NCBI GenBank assembly: GCA_030431355.1
Contig: JAUIJG010000290.1
Coordinates: 1-6,894, forward strand
Origin: a bacterium
GTDB taxonomy: Bacteria; Cyanobacteriota; Vampirovibrionia; Obscuribacterales; Obscuribacteraceae
DNA: 6,894 nucleotides
Direction: 5' to 3'
A program made the translations under genes and the position numbers. Every line of letters starts with the position of its first letter. Position 1 is the first letter of the stretch. Below, piece by piece: positions 4,873-6,894 of the stretch. The notes beneath the pieces are model-generated. The model worked only from the letters and a program-made list of their open reading frames with translations. It searched no databases and was not told where the DNA came from.

Positions 4873-6894
4873 TTATCTGACTTTCAACTCTTTCTGGAGC
4901 ATGCATTTTTCTGAAGCGCTGGTGGTAACAGGCTCCACATGCCAGATTTTGGAACAGTAATCTTCTATAGAACGATCCGAGGAGAATTTGCCCATTCTTG
5001 CTACGTTCAAGATGGACATCTCAGTCCAGCGTTTTCTGTCGCCGTAGGCTTTGCCTACCTCTTTCTGGCAATCTATATAAGATTGATAGTCCGCAAGCAG
5101 CATGAACGGATCATGCTCCAGCAGGGAGCTGACGATGGGCTGGAATAGTTCTTTGTCGCCGTTCGAAAACTTTCCGTCTTTGATCTGGTCGAGAACCATC
5201 TTAAGACTCGGGTTGTCATCGTAATAGCGATGGGGAACGTAGCCGGAGTCCTTAAGCTCCTGGACTTCATCAGCCCGCAGTCCGAAGAGGAAGAAATTCT
5301 CTTTGCCGACCTCTTCTCTGATCTCAATATTGGCACCATCCATAGTGCCTATTGTTAGAGCGCCGTTGAGGGCGAATTTCATGTTTCCTGTACCGGAAGC
5401 TTCCTTGCCGGCGGTGGAAATTTGTTCTGAGAGATCCGCTGCCGGATAAACTTTCTGGGCTAGAGAGACATTGAAATCCGGTAAGAAGACGACTTTCAAG
5501 AGATCGGCCACGTCTTTGTCGTTGTTTATGACATCGGCAACCGAAGTAATCAATTTGATTATCAGTTTAGCCATGAAATAGCCTGGGGCGGCCTTGCCAC
5601 CAAACATAAATGTTCTTGGCTGAAAATCGGAAGGGGTATTTTCTTTCAGTGAGTTATACAGATTTATGATGTGAAGGACATTGAGGTGCTGTCTCTTGTA
5701 CTCATGCATCCGTTTGACCTGGATATCATAGATGCTTTCCGGGTTGATAATCACTCCGGTCTTTTTCTCTACAATCTCGGCAAATTGTTTTTTCTTCGTC
5801 AGTTTGACCTGATGCCAATCTCTTTGAAACTCTTTGTCTGTGGAGAATTTCTCCAGCTTCTTGAGCTGGTCCAGATCCTTAACCCATCCATCTCCGATGC
5901 GGTCCGAGATCAGGTCAGTCAGTTCCGGATTGCTCAGGGCAAGCCAACGTCTGGGTGTGACACCATTGGTTACGTTGACAAATTTTTCCGGGTTCAATTT
6001 GTAGAAGTCGTTTAATACGTTGCTTTTTAGAAGCTCGGTATGAAGTTCAGCCACACCGTTGATGCGAGAACTTCCCACACAGGCAAGATTGGCCATGCGG
6101 ACGAATTTGCCATCGGATTCTTCGATTAAAGAAAGCCTTGAAATTACTTCATCGGTCACATGGGGTCTTGTTTTGATACGGTCGAGGAATCGCTGATTAA
6201 TCTCATAGATAATCTGCATATGGCGCGGCAAGAGTTGTTCCATCAAACTAACCGGCCATTTTTCCAGGGCTTCCGGTAAGAGGGTATGGTTGGTATAGGC
6301 AAAGCAGTTGGATGTCACATGCCAGGCTGTGTTCCAATCCAGACCGTGCTCGTCTATAAGTAGGCGCATTAGCTCCGGTATAGCGATAGACGGATGGGTG
6401 TCATTGAGCTGAATGACGAAGCGTTTGTGTAAGTTCTCCACCCGGTCGCCGACCATGTGTTGGAACTGAATTATATTCTGCAGAGAGCAGGAGACAAAGA
6501 AGTATTGTTGCTGCAACCTCAATTGTTTGCCCTGGGAGACATTGTCGTTGGGGTAGAGTACTTTTGAGATATTTTCCGACATCATTTTGTCGGTGACTGC
6601 TCCTAAATAATCACCCATGTTGAATATTTGAAAGTCGAAAGTTTCGGGAGCTTCTGCTCTCCAGAGCCTGAGGGTATTGGCGGTGTTGTTTTTGTAGCCG
6701 GCGATAGGGGTATCGTAAGGAATTCCTCTTACTTCTCGGTCGGCATTCCAACGAACTCTGTAATTGCCATTTTCATCTTTGTAAGATTCGGTGGAGCCGC
6801 CGAATTTGACAGGGAATGCCGCTTCCGGTCTGGGAAGTTCCCAGGGGTTTCCATAGCGCAGCCAGCGATCTGCGATCTCCACTTGCCAGCCGTC
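4873..6894 (-). CDS. glgP: Glycogen phosphorylase, N-terminus outside window
   Basis: This is the C-terminal 673 residues of a GT35 glycogen/maltodextrin phosphorylase, which splits alpha-1,4 links of glycogen with phosphate to give glucose-1-phosphate. Family enzymes are about 800-840 residues, so roughly 150 are missing. The frame is open to the right edge (DGWQVEIADRW), and the GTG at 6882 is an internal Val. Landmarks in order are RWLRYGNPWE; the LNDTHPSIAIPEL helix (around 6391-6410); NHTLLPEALEKWP; VTNGVTPRRWL; the phosphate-site KRMHEYKRQ (5689-5715); FGGKAAPGY; FLPDFNVSLA; and the cofactor segment EASGTGNMKFALNG, whose Lys (codon 5377-5379) binds pyridoxal phosphate. All key residues I can check are intact. 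The end, after KIWHVEP, carries about 18 extra polar residues beyond the usual stop point. No terminator follows directly; the TPR gene begins about 175 bases downstream on the same strand. Confidence 0.96.
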   Translation of the reverse strand, partial: DGWQVEIADRWLRYGNPWELPRPEAAFPVKFGGSTESYKDENGNYRVRWNADREVRGIPYDTPIAGYKNNTANTLRLWRAEAPETFDFQIFNMGDYLGAVTDKMMSENISKVLYPNDNVSQGKQLRLQQQYFFVSCSLQNIIQFQHMVGDRVENLHKRFVIQLNDTHPSIAIPELMRLLIDEHGLDWNTAWHVTSNCFAYTNHTLLPEALEKWPVSLMEQLLPRHMQIIYEINQRFLDRIKTRPHVTDEVISRLSLIEESDGKFVRMANLACVGSSRINGVAELHTELLKSNVLNDFYKLNPEKFVNVTNGVTPRRWLALSNPELTDLISDRIGDGWVKDLDQLKKLEKFSTDKEFQRDWHQVKLTKKKQFAEIVEKKTGVIINPESIYDIQVKRMHEYKRQHLNVLHIINLYNSLKENTPSDFQPRTFMFGGKAAPGYFMAKLIIKLITSVADVINNDKDVADLLKVVFLPDFNVSLAQKVYPAADLSEQISTAGKEASGTGNMKFALNGALTIGTMDGANIEIREEVGKENFFLFGLRADEVQELKDSGYVPHRYYDDNPSLKMVLDQIKDGKFSNGDKELFQPIVSSLLEHDPFMLLADYQSYIDCQKEVGKAYGDRKRWTEMSILNVARMGKFSSDRSIEDYCSKIWHVEPVTTSASEKCMLQKELKVR

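Noticed and set aside
5073..5339. Minus-strand frame inside glgP
   Set aside because: It is out of frame with well-conserved phosphorylase sequence and Ser/Arg-rich, as expected of a shadow.

Overview
The window looks like an ordinary bacterial chromosomal segment of moderate GC content. Most starts are ATG codons, several preceded by Shine-Dalgarno (SD) sequences, and sigma70-like promoter hexamers can be read. The gene content is two glycogen-degradation enzymes, universal stress proteins, an exported protein made of tetratricopeptide repeats (TPR), and small membrane proteins. This would fit a non-photosynthetic cyanobacterial relative such as Melainabacteria/Obscuribacterales, but that placement is a low-confidence inference because no rRNA or marker gene is present.

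Layout from left to right: (1) the 3' end of a glycogen debranching enzyme (glgX), + strand, running off the left edge; (2) a two-gene minus-strand unit of membrane proteins, a DUF4870-type protein followed by an unknown multi-pass protein, joined by a TAATG overlap; (3) a 156-base divergent intergenic region (1492-1647) in which a leftward and a rightward promoter appear to share overlapping -10 boxes; (4) a small secreted protein of unknown function, + strand; (5) two universal stress protein (UspA) domains on the minus strand, in different frames and overlapping by 40 bases, best read as one tandem-domain Usp gene with a one-base frame break near 2759; (6) a gene-free stretch of about 319 bases with repeated GTCAAT/ATTAACC motifs and, at its right end, a strong intrinsic terminator for the gene beyond it; (7) an exported protein with nine consecutive TPRs, minus strand; (8) an intergenic stretch of about 175 bases with two symmetric elements and a -10 box; (9) the C-terminal four fifths of glycogen phosphorylase (glgP), minus strand, running off the right edge.

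Functionally, the two edge genes belong together. GlgP releases glucose-1-phosphate from the outer chains of glycogen, and GlgX removes the short branches that block GlgP. The genes between them are not known glycogen enzymes. The Usp pair could act in stress or starvation physiology, when glycogen is consumed, but that link is inferred from neighbourhood only. No mobile element, CRISPR array, tRNA or rRNA was seen, and nothing here makes a convincing case for a new multi-gene system. The most notable points are the split tandem Usp gene, the shared divergent promoter, and the repeat-rich region upstream of usp.
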